Below are positions 25,500-34,393 of a stretch of DNA of 64,000 nt, piece after piece. The position numbers and the translations under genes are program-made. This stretch comes from Arthrobacter sp. ISL-85 (GTDB lineage: Bacteria > Actinomycetota > Actinomycetes > Actinomycetales > Micrococcaceae): NCBI RefSeq assembly GCF_018613675.1, contig NZ_JAGGPQ010000004.1:1-64000 (forward strand), in the 5' to 3' direction. Position 1 is the first letter of the stretch. Each line of letters opens with the position of its first letter. The notes below the pieces were generated by a model. It had not been told where the DNA came from, did no database searches, and saw only the letters and a list, made by a program, of their open reading frames with translations.

Positions 25500-25934
25500 A
25501 TGGCTGCAAAACGGCGGCGCTCGGGCAGCAAGGGCGGCGGCACCGTCGGGTGCGCCCCCTTCCTCGTCCTGATCGTCATAGCCCTCATCATTAAGTTCTG
25601 GTGGGTTATCCTCATCGCCCTGGGCGTGGTGGCAGTGACAGCGGCGCTGGTCCGCACCGCGAAGGCCCCTCCCCGTCCGGCCCGGGTGCCCCCGCCCAAG
25701 CCGCAACCCGTCATGGTCCCGCCACGCCCGGTCCTTGCCGGCGACGACCTGACAGCCCACATGCGGACCCAAAAACGGATTGGCCGCGAACGGGACATGC
25801 AGGAGTGGGACTACGAGTGGATCCGGCTGACCTACCCGGGGAAGAGTGCCCGCGAAATAAATGAGATCGCGAACGCCCATTTCGCCCGGGGCCGTTCCAT
25901 CGGCATCAACTGGGGCGACCCGTCCGCGCCATGA
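25500..25934 (+). CDS. Small membrane protein of unknown function
   Basis: 144 residues. Basic N-terminus (AAKRRRSGSKGG), two closely spaced hydrophobic segments (about 20-32 and 35-50), a Pro-rich linker (APPRPARVPPPKPQPVMVPPR in part) and a soluble C-terminal region with WDYEWIRLTYPGKSAREINEIANAHF. SD AGAGGA about 6 bases before the ATG. Monocistronic, convergent with the arsenic operon. No family recognised. Confidence 0.75.
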   Translation: MAAKRRRSGSKGGGTVGCAPFLVLIVIALIIKFWWVILIALGVVAVTAALVRTAKAPPRPARVPPPKPQPVMVPPRPVLAGDDLTAHMRTQKRIGRERDMQEWDYEWIRLTYPGKSAREINEIANAHFARGRSIGINWGDPSAP

Positions 25935-25941
25935 GTCCGGC

Positions 25942-27309
25942 CTAAACGCCGGCTGACTCGTTGCTGCGGCCGTGCTGGAGGCCCGTGGCGAACCCAATCG
26001 TTACCGGCACCGGGGCGGGATTTCCGCAGCAGGAGTCCCCAGCAGCATCACCGGCATCCTCGGGGACGCTGGTAGAGCAGACGCCGGTTTCCGGGAGTTG
26101 AAGTTCGACGGCGTCCGCGGCTGCGGTGTCGCCGGCCAGAGCCGCGGCGATGGACCGGACCTGCTCGTAGCCGGTGGCCATGAGGAAGGTGGGCGCCCGG
26201 CCGTAGGACTTCATCCCGGCCAGGTAGAAGTCCTTCTCCGGCTGGGCCAGGATCGAGGCGCCGTGGGCCGGGACGGTACCGCAGCTGTGGAAGTCCGGGT
26301 CGATCAGCGGGCCCAATGCCTTCGGCGCCTCGACGGCCGGGTCGAGGTCCAGCCGCAGTTCGGAGAGCATGTCCAGGTCCGGGCGGAATCCTGTCGCGGG
26401 GATGACCCGGTCCACCGAAACGCTGCGCCCGTCCGCGGCGTGCACGGTCACGGTGCCGCCGCGGGTTTCAACGCGGGCAGTGTGGAAACCGGTCAGGAGC
26501 TGGACGGCACCGGTCTCGACGGCGGTGCGGAGCCTGGCCCCGAGCTGGCCGCGGGCGGGCAGTTGGTCGGCGTCCCCGCCGCCATAGGCCCGGGCGGGGG
26601 TTGCGGCGCGGATGGCCCAAACGACTTCGGTTCCGGGGTTGGCGCGGGCCACGCGGGCCAGGTCAAGGACCATGTTGGCAGCCGAGTGACCGGAGCCGAT
26701 AACCAGGGTGCGGCGGCCGGCGAAACCCCCGCCGGCAACATCGGGCAGCGGGCCGGTGACCAGTCCGGCAGCGCGCGCCTCGACCTCACCAGGATCCGCC
26801 AGCCCGGAGGACCCCAGGGGCGCCGGGCTGCTCCACGTTCCCGAGGTGTCGATGACGGCGCGGGCAAGCACCTCGGTGACCTTGCCGCCGTCGTGCTCTA
26901 TGCGCAGGAGGAACGGGGCACTGTCCCGGCCCTGGCTCCGCCCCTTGTCCATGCCCTGCCGGGTGACGGCCACAACCCGGGATCCCGTCCTGATCCGGTC
27001 CCTCAGTTCCGGCGTGGCGGCCAGGGGCTCCAGGTAGCCGGAGACGATCTGGGCGCCGTAGGGCAGGGCGGTGGGACGGGGCGCTTCCCAGCCGTTGCGT
27101 GCCAACAGCCGCACCGACGCGGCGTCCAGGTTGTACTTCCAGGTGGAGAACACGCGAACGTGCCCCCACTGCCGGACGGCGGCTCCGACGGTTGGCCCGG
27201 CTTCGAGGACGAGCGGTTCCAAACCGCGTTCGAGCAGGTGCGCGGCGGCAGCCAGGCCGACGGGCCCCGCGCCGATCACGGCAACCGGCAGGGACTCCCG
27301 GGACGTCAT
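25942..27309 (-). CDS. arsO: ArsO-like flavin-dependent monooxygenase/oxidoreductase of the ars operon
   Basis: 455 residues from the ATG at 27309; longer in-frame extensions overlap arsC and are rejected. FAD motif VIGAGPVGLAAAAHLLERG at about 9-27 and NADP motif LVIGSGHSAANMVLDLA near residue 195, as in flavin-containing monooxygenases. Similar flavoproteins (ArsO) sit in actinobacterial ars clusters, for example on the Streptomyces plasmid pHZ227 as I recall; the reaction is not well established. The C-terminal tail carries a vicinal cysteine pair (GDSCCGNPAP), a possible As(III)-binding site. Last gene of the operon, 14 bases after arsC. Confidence 0.8.
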   Translation of the reverse strand: MTSRESLPVAVIGAGPVGLAAAAHLLERGLEPLVLEAGPTVGAAVRQWGHVRVFSTWKYNLDAASVRLLARNGWEAPRPTALPYGAQIVSGYLEPLAATPELRDRIRTGSRVVAVTRQGMDKGRSQGRDSAPFLLRIEHDGGKVTEVLARAVIDTSGTWSSPAPLGSSGLADPGEVEARAAGLVTGPLPDVAGGGFAGRRTLVIGSGHSAANMVLDLARVARANPGTEVVWAIRAATPARAYGGGDADQLPARGQLGARLRTAVETGAVQLLTGFHTARVETRGGTVTVHAADGRSVSVDRVIPATGFRPDLDMLSELRLDLDPAVEAPKALGPLIDPDFHSCGTVPAHGASILAQPEKDFYLAGMKSYGRAPTFLMATGYEQVRSIAAALAGDTAAADAVELQLPETGVCSTSVPEDAGDAAGDSCCGNPAPVPVTIGFATGLQHGRSNESAGV

Positions 27310-27323
27310 GATGTTCTCCGGAT

Positions 27324-27734
27324 TCAGATCTGCGCAGGAATAAGGGAGGCGATCAGGGCTTCGACTCGGGTCCTGATCTCGTCGCGGATGGGCCGGACCG
27401 AGTCCACGCCTTTGCCTGCCGGATCCTCCAGGACCCAGTCCTCGTAGCGTTTTCCCGGGAAATAGGGGCATTCGTCGCCGCAGCCCATGGTGATCACCAC
27501 GTCTGAATCCTGCACGGCCTCGGTGGTGAGGACCTTGGGGATCTCCGCGGACATGTCGATACCAACCTCGGCCATGGCCTGGACGGCGGACGGGTTGACC
27601 TTCTCCGCCGGCTGCGATCCCGCCGAGCGGACCTCGATGGCGCCCTGCGACAGCGAGGTGAGGAACGCGGCGGCCATCTGGGAGCGGCCGGCGTTGTGGA
27701 CGCAAACGAACAGGACGGAGGGCTTGTGGCTCAT
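27324..27734 (-). CDS. arsC: Arsenate reductase ArsC, low-molecular-weight phosphatase type
   Basis: 136 residues. Reduces arsenate to arsenite. P-loop CVHNAGRSQMA at residues 11-21 (Cys nucleophile), Asp general acid in DECPYFPGKRYEDW, and a cysteine in MGCGDECPYF. The size and sequence resemble the mycothiol/mycoredoxin- or thioredoxin-coupled LMW-PTP-like ArsC of actinobacteria. Start overlaps the aquaporin stop by four bases. Confidence 0.93.
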   Translation of the reverse strand: MSHKPSVLFVCVHNAGRSQMAAAFLTSLSQGAIEVRSAGSQPAEKVNPSAVQAMAEVGIDMSAEIPKVLTTEAVQDSDVVITMGCGDECPYFPGKRYEDWVLEDPAGKGVDSVRPIRDEIRTRVEALIASLIPAQI

Positions 27735-28432
27735 GAGAGCACCTTTCGGTCAGCCGTGACGACGGCGGGAGTTGCGAGGGGTGGGTAAAGGAACCGGACC
27801 AGGACGTACCCGGCGGCGCCGCCCAGCAGTTGGGCGAGGATGAAGGCAGGGGCCGACGCCGGTGCGATGCCGGCGAAGGTGTCCGTGACAGTCCGGGCGA
27901 TGGTCACCGCCGGGTTGGCGAAGCTCGTGGAACTGGTGAACCAGTACGCGGCCGTGATGTACCCACCCACGGCGAACGCCACCCTGTCCGCCCGGCCGGA
28001 CCGGACCGTGCCGAAGATGACAACCAGCAGCCCAATGGTGGCGATGACTTCGCCCAGCCAGAGCGCAGGGCCGGTGCGGACGTGAGTGGAAAAAGCAACC
28101 GCATCCAGCCCGAACATCAGGTTCGCCGCCACGGCGCCGGCCAGGCCGCCCAGGACCTGCCCGCCGATCAGGGCAGCCGCTGCCCTGTTGTCGATCATCC
28201 CCAGCGCACGCTCCACGAGGGTCACCACGGGATTGAACGACGCCGACACGGGCTGCAGTGCCACAATCAGCGCCACAAGCGCGGCGCCGGTGGCGAGGCT
28301 GTTCTGTAAAAGCTGCAGCCCGGCGTCGTCCGGTGACAGCCTGGACGCCATCACGCCGGAGCCCACGACGGCCATGACAAGGAACGCGGTGCCGATGAAT
28401 TCTGCGGCGGCACGGCGGGCCAGGACGGTCAC
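27731..28432 (-). CDS. aqpS: AqpS-type aquaglyceroporin (arsenite channel)
   Basis: 233 residues from the GTG at 28432, which overlaps the arsR stop as GTGA; the longer reading into arsR is rejected. MIP fold with six helices. The first half-helix box is NPV (ASFNPVVTLVE) rather than NPA; the second is NPA (FANPAVTIAR). In Sinorhizobium meliloti an aquaglyceroporin, AqpS, replaces an active arsenite pump and lets As(III) made by ArsC flow out down its gradient. Same gene order here and no ArsB/Acr3 in the window, so the same role is inferred. Confidence 0.85.
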   Translation of the reverse strand: MTVLARRAAAEFIGTAFLVMAVVGSGVMASRLSPDDAGLQLLQNSLATGAALVALIVALQPVSASFNPVVTLVERALGMIDNRAAAALIGGQVLGGLAGAVAANLMFGLDAVAFSTHVRTGPALWLGEVIATIGLLVVIFGTVRSGRADRVAFAVGGYITAAYWFTSSTSFANPAVTIARTVTDTFAGIAPASAPAFILAQLLGGAAGYVLVRFLYPPLATPAVVTADRKVLS

Positions 28433-28800
28433 GCGGCCTGCCCGCCGATCAGGGCCGCCAGGTTCTGCAGCGCCTCGGCGCGGGCGCGGTAGTAGACCCA
28501 AACCCCCCGCTTCTCCCGGTCCAGCAAACCCGCCTCATGCAGGATCTTCAAGTGGTGGCTGATGGTGGGCTGGGACAACTCAAAGGCATCGTTAAGGTCG
28601 CAGACGCAGGCTTCACCGCCCTCATGCGAGGCGACCAGGGACATCAGCCGCAGCCGGACCGGATCGGCCAGCGCCTTCAACAGCGGGACGATCCCCTCGG
28701 CTTCCTGTTCAGACAACGGCTCACGGGCCAGGGGTGCGCAGCAGGCGGCGGCCTGGACCGGGGTCAGCTCAAAGACATAGACACATATGAATATTGACAC
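28429..28800 (-). CDS. arsR: Arsenic-responsive repressor ArsR
   Basis: 123 residues from a GTG at 28800. Winged helix with KALADPVRLRLMSLV and SQPTISHHLKILHEAGLL. Candidate As(III) ligands are the vicinal Cys20-Cys21 near the N-terminus (AACCAPL) plus cysteines in EACVCDL, resembling Corynebacterium glutamicum ArsR, whose site uses an N-terminal Cys pair and a third Cys. It lacks the ELCVCDL site position typical of the E. coli form at helix alpha-3. First gene of the ars operon; the GTG lies inside its own likely operator, so the true start may be slightly different. Confidence 0.93.
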   Translation of the reverse strand: MSIFICVYVFELTPVQAAACCAPLAREPLSEQEAEGIVPLLKALADPVRLRLMSLVASHEGGEACVCDLNDAFELSQPTISHHLKILHEAGLLDREKRGVWVYYRARAEALQNLAALIGGQAA

Positions 28801-28811
28801 TCATCTATGTC
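28783..28811 (-). promoter_or_regulatory. Probable ArsR operator
   Basis: An AT-rich imperfect inverted repeat, CATAGATGA on one side and TCATATGTG on the other, flanks TATTGACAC. It overlaps the arsR start in an otherwise GC-rich neighbourhood. ArsR/SmtB repressors typically bind such AT-rich dyads at their own promoter. A TTGACA hexamer is present on the plus strand at 28794-28799 but has no good -10. Confidence 0.5.
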
Positions 28812-28920
28812 GTTGGCAACCCACACAAATCCCGCCGCCTTCAGCGGTCTCTTGCAATCGCCCATCTACGGACAAATAGGATGGCCACTACAGGTACTGG
28901 CCGCAGATGAAGGGCGCCCC

Positions 28921-29694
28921 ATGATCGAGATCCTGAACCCAGCTGAAGTGGCGCGCGCCCGGGAGACAGGCGCCCTGGTGGCGGACATCCTGCAGGCCAT
29001 GAAGAGCCGGGCCACCGTGGGCACCAATCTCCTGGACATCGACCAGTGGACCAAGGAGATGATCACCGCGGCCGGGGCCGAGTCCTGCTATGTGGACTAC
29101 GCGCCGTCGTTCGGCCGCGGCCCCTTTGGCCACTACATCTGCACGGGCGTCAATGATGCCGTGCTGCACGGGCTGCCCCACAACTACGAACTGGCCGACG
29201 GCGACCTGCTGACCCTGGACCTCGCCGTCGTCAAGAACGGGGTGGCCGGGGACGCCGCCATCAGCTTCGTCGTGGGCGAATCACAGCCGCCGGAGAGCGT
29301 GGCCATGATCGAAACCACCGAGCGGGCACTGGCTGCCGGGATCGCCGCGGCCGGGCCGGCTGCCAAGATCGGCGACATCTCCTATGCCATCGGCCGCGTC
29401 CTCACCGACGCCGGCTACCCCATCAACACCCAGTTCGGCGGCCACGGCATCGGCTCCACGATGCACCAGGACCCGCACGTGCCCAACATGGGCCGGCCCG
29501 GTCGCGGCTACAAGCTGCGGCCGGGGCTGCTGCTGGCGCTGGAGCCATGGATCATGGCGGACACAGCCGAGTTGGTGACGGACGACGACGGGTGGACCCT
29601 AAGGAGCGCCACCGGCTGCCGGACGGCGCACACGGAGCACACCATCGCAATAACCGACGACGGCGCCGAGATCCTGACGCTGCCCTCACGGTAG
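28921..29694 (+). CDS. map: Type I methionine aminopeptidase
   Basis: 257 residues from the ATG at 28921, which gives the normal MetAP N-terminus IEILNPAEVARARETG; the in-frame ATG at 28807 adds 38 residues with no family match. Metal ligands are visible: Asp in TLDLAVVKNGVAGDAAISF (two), His in GGHGIGSTMHQDPHVPN, Glu in LLALEPW and Glu in HTEHTIAI. Removes the initiator Met from nascent proteins. Not in a ribosomal or secY context, so probably an accessory copy. Confidence 0.9.
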   Translation: MIEILNPAEVARARETGALVADILQAMKSRATVGTNLLDIDQWTKEMITAAGAESCYVDYAPSFGRGPFGHYICTGVNDAVLHGLPHNYELADGDLLTLDLAVVKNGVAGDAAISFVVGESQPPESVAMIETTERALAAGIAAAGPAAKIGDISYAIGRVLTDAGYPINTQFGGHGIGSTMHQDPHVPNMGRPGRGYKLRPGLLLALEPWIMADTAELVTDDDGWTLRSATGCRTAHTEHTIAITDDGAEILTLPSR

Positions 29695-29742
29695 GTGCGG
29701 GGCGGCGAAGCCCGGTGTGCTGCGGCTCCGTAGGTGCGCCCG

Positions 29743-30111
29743 TCAGTACAGGTAGACGTCCACAAGCAGGGCAACGAGCGCAGTGAGGGCCGCCGTGCCT
29801 GCAACGCTGCCGGCTGCGTCCCGCCTGCAGGGACCGGCCATCAGGGCGACGGCAGCTCCGGCGAGGGTAAAAACGCCGGTTCCCGCGTCCTGCCAGCTGA
29901 CCGGGAACGGCGGGAACGGGAGGTCGTGGGAGAACAGTCCGATAGCTCCGGTCAGGTTGAGGACCGAATTCCAGGCCATCGGCATCAGGAGCGCTGCGCC
30001 TGCTGCGGTGGCCACAACTCCGGCGCGCCGTTCCCTCCGCACCAGCAGGAGCAGGAGCAGCGCAACGACGGCGGACAACAGGGCGCCCACGAACAAGGCT
30101 TGAAGGCTCAC
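29743..30111 (-). CDS. Small membrane protein of unknown function
   Basis: 122 residues from GTG at 30111. Four hydrophobic segments (about 4-24, 30-46, 77-92, 103-120), with a loop LFSHDLPFPPFPVSWQD between the second and third. No recognised family. Convergent with map; the acetyltransferase gene lies 81 bases upstream on the same strand. Confidence 0.7.
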   Translation of the reverse strand: MSLQALFVGALLSAVVALLLLLLVRRERRAGVVATAAGAALLMPMAWNSVLNLTGAIGLFSHDLPFPPFPVSWQDAGTGVFTLAGAAVALMAGPCRRDAAGSVAGTAALTALVALLVDVYLY

Positions 30112-30192
30112 CCGGAGCTCCAGGGGTTCAATACCCGCATATGTCCAGTCTAGGCACCGGATGCGTGCCCCGGCCGGCGCCGGGAGGTTCTT

Positions 30193-30711
30193 CTACTCGC
30201 TCCCCGCCGTGTGGCTGCGGCGTTCCAGGAGCAGCGTGTCCTGCCAGTGCCCGGCCTTGGGCCCGTGGCTGATCCGGGCAATCCGCTCCCGGGTTCCCAC
30301 CACCCGGAAGCCAAGCTTCCGGTGCAGCGCCAGGCTGGCGGTGTTCTCCGGAAAAATGCTGGACTGGATGGTCCAGATGCCCGCCGCCTCCGTGGACCCG
30401 ATCAGGGCGTCCAGGAGCAGCCGGCCCACCCCGCGGCCGTGCGTTTCCGGGGCGACATAGATGGAGTGTTCCACGACGCCCCGGTACACCTCCCGGGAGG
30501 AAACCCGGGAAACCGCGGCCCATCCCAAAACCCGTCCCGCATCCTCGGCGATGAGCCGGTGCTCCGCCAACCTGCCGCCGTCGAACGCTTCCCAGGTGGG
30601 CGGCTCGCTCTCAAAGGTCGCCTCACCCGTGGCGATGCCGGCCGCGTAAATTGCGTGGACGGCGTCCCAGTCGTCGGGGCACATCGGGCGGATGGTTATG
30701 GAGCCACTCAT
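30193..30711 (-). CDS. GNAT acetyltransferase, phosphinothricin-acetyltransferase-like
   Basis: 172 residues from the ATG at 30711 (GAGG just upstream); a start at 30720 is possible. The N-terminus SITIRPMCPDDWDAVHAIYAAGIATGEATFE and EHSIYVAPETHGRGVGRLLLDAL (acetyl-CoA pyrophosphate loop) match the PAT/bar/YncA group. Members acetylate phosphinothricin, methionine sulfoximine or related compounds; the natural substrate here is unknown. Confidence 0.9.
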   Translation of the reverse strand: MSGSITIRPMCPDDWDAVHAIYAAGIATGEATFESEPPTWEAFDGGRLAEHRLIAEDAGRVLGWAAVSRVSSREVYRGVVEHSIYVAPETHGRGVGRLLLDALIGSTEAAGIWTIQSSIFPENTASLALHRKLGFRVVGTRERIARISHGPKAGHWQDTLLLERRSHTAGSE

Positions 30712-30782
30712 GCACCTCATTATGGTTGCCGCGTGCCGGCCGGGGCATTGTCCGCGCCTGTGCCTGCTGTGACACTTGCCAT

Positions 30783-31790
30783 ATGGCTACTTCTTTCGAC
30801 GTTTCCTGGGAGTTGGACGGCATCCGCATGGAAGGAACGGTCGTCCGGCCCGACGGCCCCGGGCCGTTTCCGGCAGTGGCCATCGTGGCAGGAAGCGGAC
30901 CTACGGACCGTAACTGATGCTCGCCCCTGTTACCGGGCACCAACGGCAGCGGAGGTTTGTTTGCCGAAGCCTTTGCCAGTGCCGGCATCGCGTCCATCCG
31001 CTACGACAAGCGGGCATCGGGACCCCATGCGATGGACAATGTCGGAAAGCTCATCGGGAAAATGAGCATGCAGTCCCATCTGGACGAACTAGTGGCAGCT
31101 GTTCACGCGCTTGCCGCACTGGATTTCGTGGACCCACGGCACATTTTCGGGGTTGGCAACAGTGAGGGTGCCATCCATGTGCTCCACTACGCCACCACCA
31201 GCCAGGACGTCCCGTTCGCGGGCCTCGTGCTGGCCGCACCTCCCGGGCGGCCTATACAGACGGTGCTGCTGTCCCAGCTGACCCTGCAGGCGGCCCAGAT
31301 CGCGGGCGGCGCCGAGCTCATGCCGAAGGTCGAGGAAGCCGCCGCCCGTTATGCGGCCGGACAGCCAATGGACCCGGATCCCGCCCTGCCAGAGAGTGTC
31401 AGAATGGTGCTGGGCAGTTTTGAGGCCCCGGCAAATCTCCCCTTTGCCCGCGAATTGTGGGTCGAGTCATCGTGCGACTCCCTGCGGCAGGTGCGCATCC
31501 CCACGCTGGTGCTGATAGGCGGAAAGGACATCCAGATCGATGCACACGCTGACGGCGGTCCCCTCCAAGAGGCCGCCGCCGGAATGGAAAACGTGGCTTT
31601 CGCCTTCCCGCCAAACGCAAACCACGTCTTCAAGGAGGACTTCCGGGATGCAGCCCAGGTCGCAGCATCTCCGGGAAACGGATACAACGCGCCGGGGACC
31701 CGCCTTGACCCGGAAAGCCTTGACATCATCCTCACCTGGCTGAAGGCCCGGATTCCGGTTGCACAGGCACCGAAACAGGACCGCGTGTAA
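30783..31790 (+). pseudogene. Alpha/beta hydrolase interrupted by an in-frame TGA
   Basis: One reading frame encodes both halves. Residues 1-44 start MATSFDVSWELDGIRMEG and end GSGPTDRN; a TGA at 30915-30917 follows, and the same frame continues CSPLLPGTNGSGGLFAEAFASAG to 31790. Intact relatives have Trp at this position (RDW or RNW before NSPLLPG-type sequence, from memory), so TGG to TGA is the simplest change. Downstream, the nucleophile elbow GVGNSEGA and the acid/His region (LVLIGGKDIQ, NANHVFK) are intact. Reinitiation at 30957 would lose the oxyanion loop. Could also be a sequencing error. Confidence 0.85.
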
Positions 31791-31812
31791 AAAATCCGTC
31801 AATAAAACACCC

Positions 31813-31844
31813 CGGCCGCCCCGCGTGTGGCCGGGCGGCCGTTT
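31813..31844 (+). terminator. Rho-independent-like terminator
   Basis: CGGCCGCCC at 31813-31821 pairs with GGGCGGCCG at 31833-31841, loop of 11 bases, followed by TTT. It sits 23 bases after the broken hydrolase gene. Confidence 0.65.
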
Positions 31845-31883
31845 GATGGAGACATAGGCAGCGTGTGAAGGCAGGGAACGCAG

Positions 31884-32294
31884 ATGCGCTGGGACGAGAA
31901 CCCCGAGGACCGCGGAAGGGTCAAATTCGCCGCGGCAGCCGGGGCCGTGGAAGGCTACGGCGGCCGTGGATTGAACGGCCACGCCCTCCAGCACGCCACG
32001 GGCTATCTCTTCCCCGACCAGGATGGCGAGGAGTGGTGGGTCATCTTCCAGCCCTGGCCGTCAACGGGACCGCAGGGGCATAAAGTTCCCGGCGACATCC
32101 TGGCTTGCAACGAATCCCGGGGCGATATGGTGCACGTTGTGGTGCTGGCCGTGGGCGTCTGGGAGGACGACGCCGAGGCCGCCTTCCGCGCAAATGTCCC
32201 GTCACGCCTCGAAGACGCCGCCCGGGTTGCGGCCACCATGGCGCACGTCGCCGCAACGGCGCTCAGCCGACGTGGACCCAAGGCCGCTGGGTAA
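31884..32294 (+). CDS. Hypothetical soluble protein
   Basis: 136 residues. Soluble; N-terminal [20 protein letters not shown], a beta-rich centre with [29 protein letters not shown], and an Ala-rich C-terminal helix. Its 3' end overlaps the convergent KimA-like gene by 32 bases. I do not recognise the family. Confidence 0.65.
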   Translation: MRWDENPEDRGRVKFAAAAGAVEGYGGRGLNGHALQHATGYLFPDQDGEEWWVIFQPWPSTGPQGHKVPGDILACNESRGDMVHVVVLAVGVWEDDAEAAFRANVPSRLEDAARVAATMAHVAATALSRRGPKAAG

Positions 32295-34239
32295 CATCCG
32301 GGACGGCCTCGCGCAGCACCTCCCTGGTCACGGGGGCGATTTCGCCCTCGCCGAGGAACAGGAACCGCAGGAGGTTGGTGATGGGGTTGCCCTCCGTCCA
32401 GCGGAAGTAGATGTGCGGCATGAGCCCGGTGACGTCGCGGATGTGCAGCAGCACCGACGCGATGGTGTTGGGAATCACCGGCCCGTGGACTTCCAGGATG
32501 CGGTAGCCGTGGCGGTTCACGCCGCGGACGAACAGTTCGGTTTCGAAGTCCGACGAGTCGTCCACCACCACTTCCAGGAACAGGGCATCCTCCTCCAGGG
32601 GCAGGTGGCTTACCTCCATGGCGGAGTCGAGTTTGTCCCGGTAGGCCTCCGCCGTCATCCGCAGCGGCTCGTGCGCGATGATGCTGATGGGCCCGTCCAG
32701 GGTGTTGGACATGAACTCCAGGGCCTGCACGTCCAGGTGCACCCGGGTGGCATGCAGTTCGAAGGAACGCCGGACCCGGGACAGCAGTGAGATGACGATG
32801 ATGCCGAGGATGAAGATGGCTGCGATCCGGATGCCTTCCGGCCGTTCGAAGATGTTGGCCACCGTGGTGTACGCGAACACCACGGAAATGGCGCCGAAAC
32901 CCACGGTGAGGTTCCGCTGGTTGCGCCGCCGGGCGGACAGCGTGACGGCCACCGCCGCGGAGGTCATCAGCACCAGCACGCCGGTGGCGTAGGCACCGCC
33001 CTGCGCATCGACGTCGGCATCAAAAATGAAGGTGATCAGGAACCCGATCAGCGTGAAGACGAGCACCAGGGGACGCACGGCCCGGGCCCAGGCCGGGGCC
33101 ATCCCGTAGCGCGGCAGGTACCGGGGAACCAGGTTCAGCAGTCCGGCCATCGCCGACGCACCGGCGAACCAGAGGATGCCGATGGTGCTGATGTCATAGA
33201 CGGTGCCGAAGCCCACGCCGAGGTATTCGTGTGCCAGGTAGGCCAGGGCGCGGCCGTTCGCCTGGCCGTCCGGCTGGAACTCCTGCTCCGGGATGAGCAC
33301 CACGGTGATGAAGCTCGAGGTCAGCAGGAAGACGCTCATGATCACCGCTGCGGTGGTGAGCATGCGCCGGGCGCCGCGGATGCGGCCGGCAGGGTTCTCT
33401 TCCGTATCGCTGTCCGCCCCGCGCACCTGCGGCATGACGGCGACGCCTGTTTCGAAGCCGGACAGGCCCAGGGCCAGCTTGGGGAACACCAGCAGCGCGA
33501 TGGCCACCGCCATCAGCGGGTTGCCGTGCGAGACCCACAGGTTGGTCCACCAGTCCCCCATGGCCACGGGATGGGCCAGTACCTGCATCAGGGTGGCACC
33601 CACCACTACGGCGTTAAGTCCCAGATACAGGACCACCAGGACGACGGCGACGCCGATGGCTTCCTTGAAGCCGCGCAGGAACACTGCCGCCAGCAATGCC
33701 AGCAGGATCAGGGTGACCGGGACATTCTGGCCCTGCAGCCACCCTGGGGCAACGGGATTGTGAATCAGGTGTGCGGTGGCGTCCGCGGCCGAGAGGGTCA
33801 TGGTGATCATGAAGTCGGTGGCAGCGAATCCCAGGAGGACCAGCACCAGGAGTTTGCCGCCCCAGCGGGGCAGCAGCCGTTCCAGCATGGCGATGGAGCC
33901 TTCGCCCCGGGGGCTTTCGCCCGCCACGTGGCGGTACACGGGCAGGGCGCCCAGCAGGGTCACTGCCACCAGCACCAGGGTGGCAAGCGGGGAGATGACG
34001 CCGGCGGCCAGCGCCGCAATGGCGGGTTGGTAGCCCAGGGTGGAGAAGTAGTCCACGCCGGTAAGGCACATGACCTGCCACCACGCATGCTTCTTTTCAT
34101 GGCTGGTGGGCACGCCGCCGGGGCCCTGATGGGTACCCTTGCTGTCCTGCAGCCCGAACAACAGCCAGTCCCTCAGCGCTTTCCGGCTGCGCGGGTGCAG
34201 CGCGGAGGGGTCGGCCGGGGGCCTGCTCAACGTAGTCAT
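32263..34239 (-). CDS. KimA-like APC-superfamily potassium/proton symporter
   Basis: 658 residues from the ATG at 34239. The N-terminal about 500 residues form a 12-TM APC fold with motifs very like Bacillus subtilis KimA as I recall it: [49 protein letters not shown] and [21 protein letters not shown]. The C-terminal about 150 residues are a cytoplasmic USP-like domain. KimA is a high-affinity K+ importer inhibited by c-di-AMP. The downstream neighbours on the opposite side are kdpE and kdpD in the same orientation upstream, supporting a K+ role. An inverted repeat AATCCT-N8-AGGATT lies about 95-110 bases upstream. Confidence 0.85.
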   Translation of the reverse strand: MTTLSRPPADPSALHPRSRKALRDWLLFGLQDSKGTHQGPGGVPTSHEKKHAWWQVMCLTGVDYFSTLGYQPAIAALAAGVISPLATLVLVAVTLLGALPVYRHVAGESPRGEGSIAMLERLLPRWGGKLLVLVLLGFAATDFMITMTLSAADATAHLIHNPVAPGWLQGQNVPVTLILLALLAAVFLRGFKEAIGVAVVLVVLYLGLNAVVVGATLMQVLAHPVAMGDWWTNLWVSHGNPLMAVAIALLVFPKLALGLSGFETGVAVMPQVRGADSDTEENPAGRIRGARRMLTTAAVIMSVFLLTSSFITVVLIPEQEFQPDGQANGRALAYLAHEYLGVGFGTVYDISTIGILWFAGASAMAGLLNLVPRYLPRYGMAPAWARAVRPLVLVFTLIGFLITFIFDADVDAQGGAYATGVLVLMTSAAVAVTLSARRRNQRNLTVGFGAISVVFAYTTVANIFERPEGIRIAAIFILGIIVISLLSRVRRSFELHATRVHLDVQALEFMSNTLDGPISIIAHEPLRMTAEAYRDKLDSAMEVSHLPLEEDALFLEVVVDDSSDFETELFVRGVNRHGYRILEVHGPVIPNTIASVLLHIRDVTGLMPHIYFRWTEGNPITNLLRFLFLGEGEIAPVTREVLREAVPDVTQRPWVHVG

Positions 34240-34331
34240 GTCTGCCTTTCCGCGCTGCCCTCTGCAGCGCGACCACTGCGAAGCTAGCACCGGCCAAAAC
34301 AGCCCACCCGCGAAAACGCCCTTTCTTGACG

Positions 34332-34351
34332 AATCCTTTACGCGCAGGATT
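34332..34351 (-). promoter_or_regulatory. Inverted repeat between kdpE and the KimA-like gene
   Basis: AATCCT at 34332-34337 and AGGATT at 34346-34351 with an 8-base centre; TTTACG is also directly repeated (34337 and 34350). Possible KdpE target controlling the transporter. Inference from position only. Confidence 0.35.
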
Positions 34352-34393
34352 TACGACGGCGGCCCGCGTTTCAGGTGCCCCCCGGTGGACCCG

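Noticed and set aside
25972..27447. 491-codon plus-strand ORF opposite the ArsO-like and arsC genes
   Set aside because: Antisense shadow in high-GC DNA: low-complexity Gly/Ala/Arg/Val composition, no family motif, and the minus-strand genes have clear motifs.
30915..30917. Selenocysteine codon
   Set aside because: The expected residue is Trp, not Cys, and there is no SECIS-like stem or selenoprotein family match.
33229..34287. 352-codon plus-strand ORF opposite the KimA-like gene
   Set aside because: Composition (Gln/His/Gly-rich) is typical of a complementary-strand shadow; the minus strand encodes clear membrane-transporter motifs.
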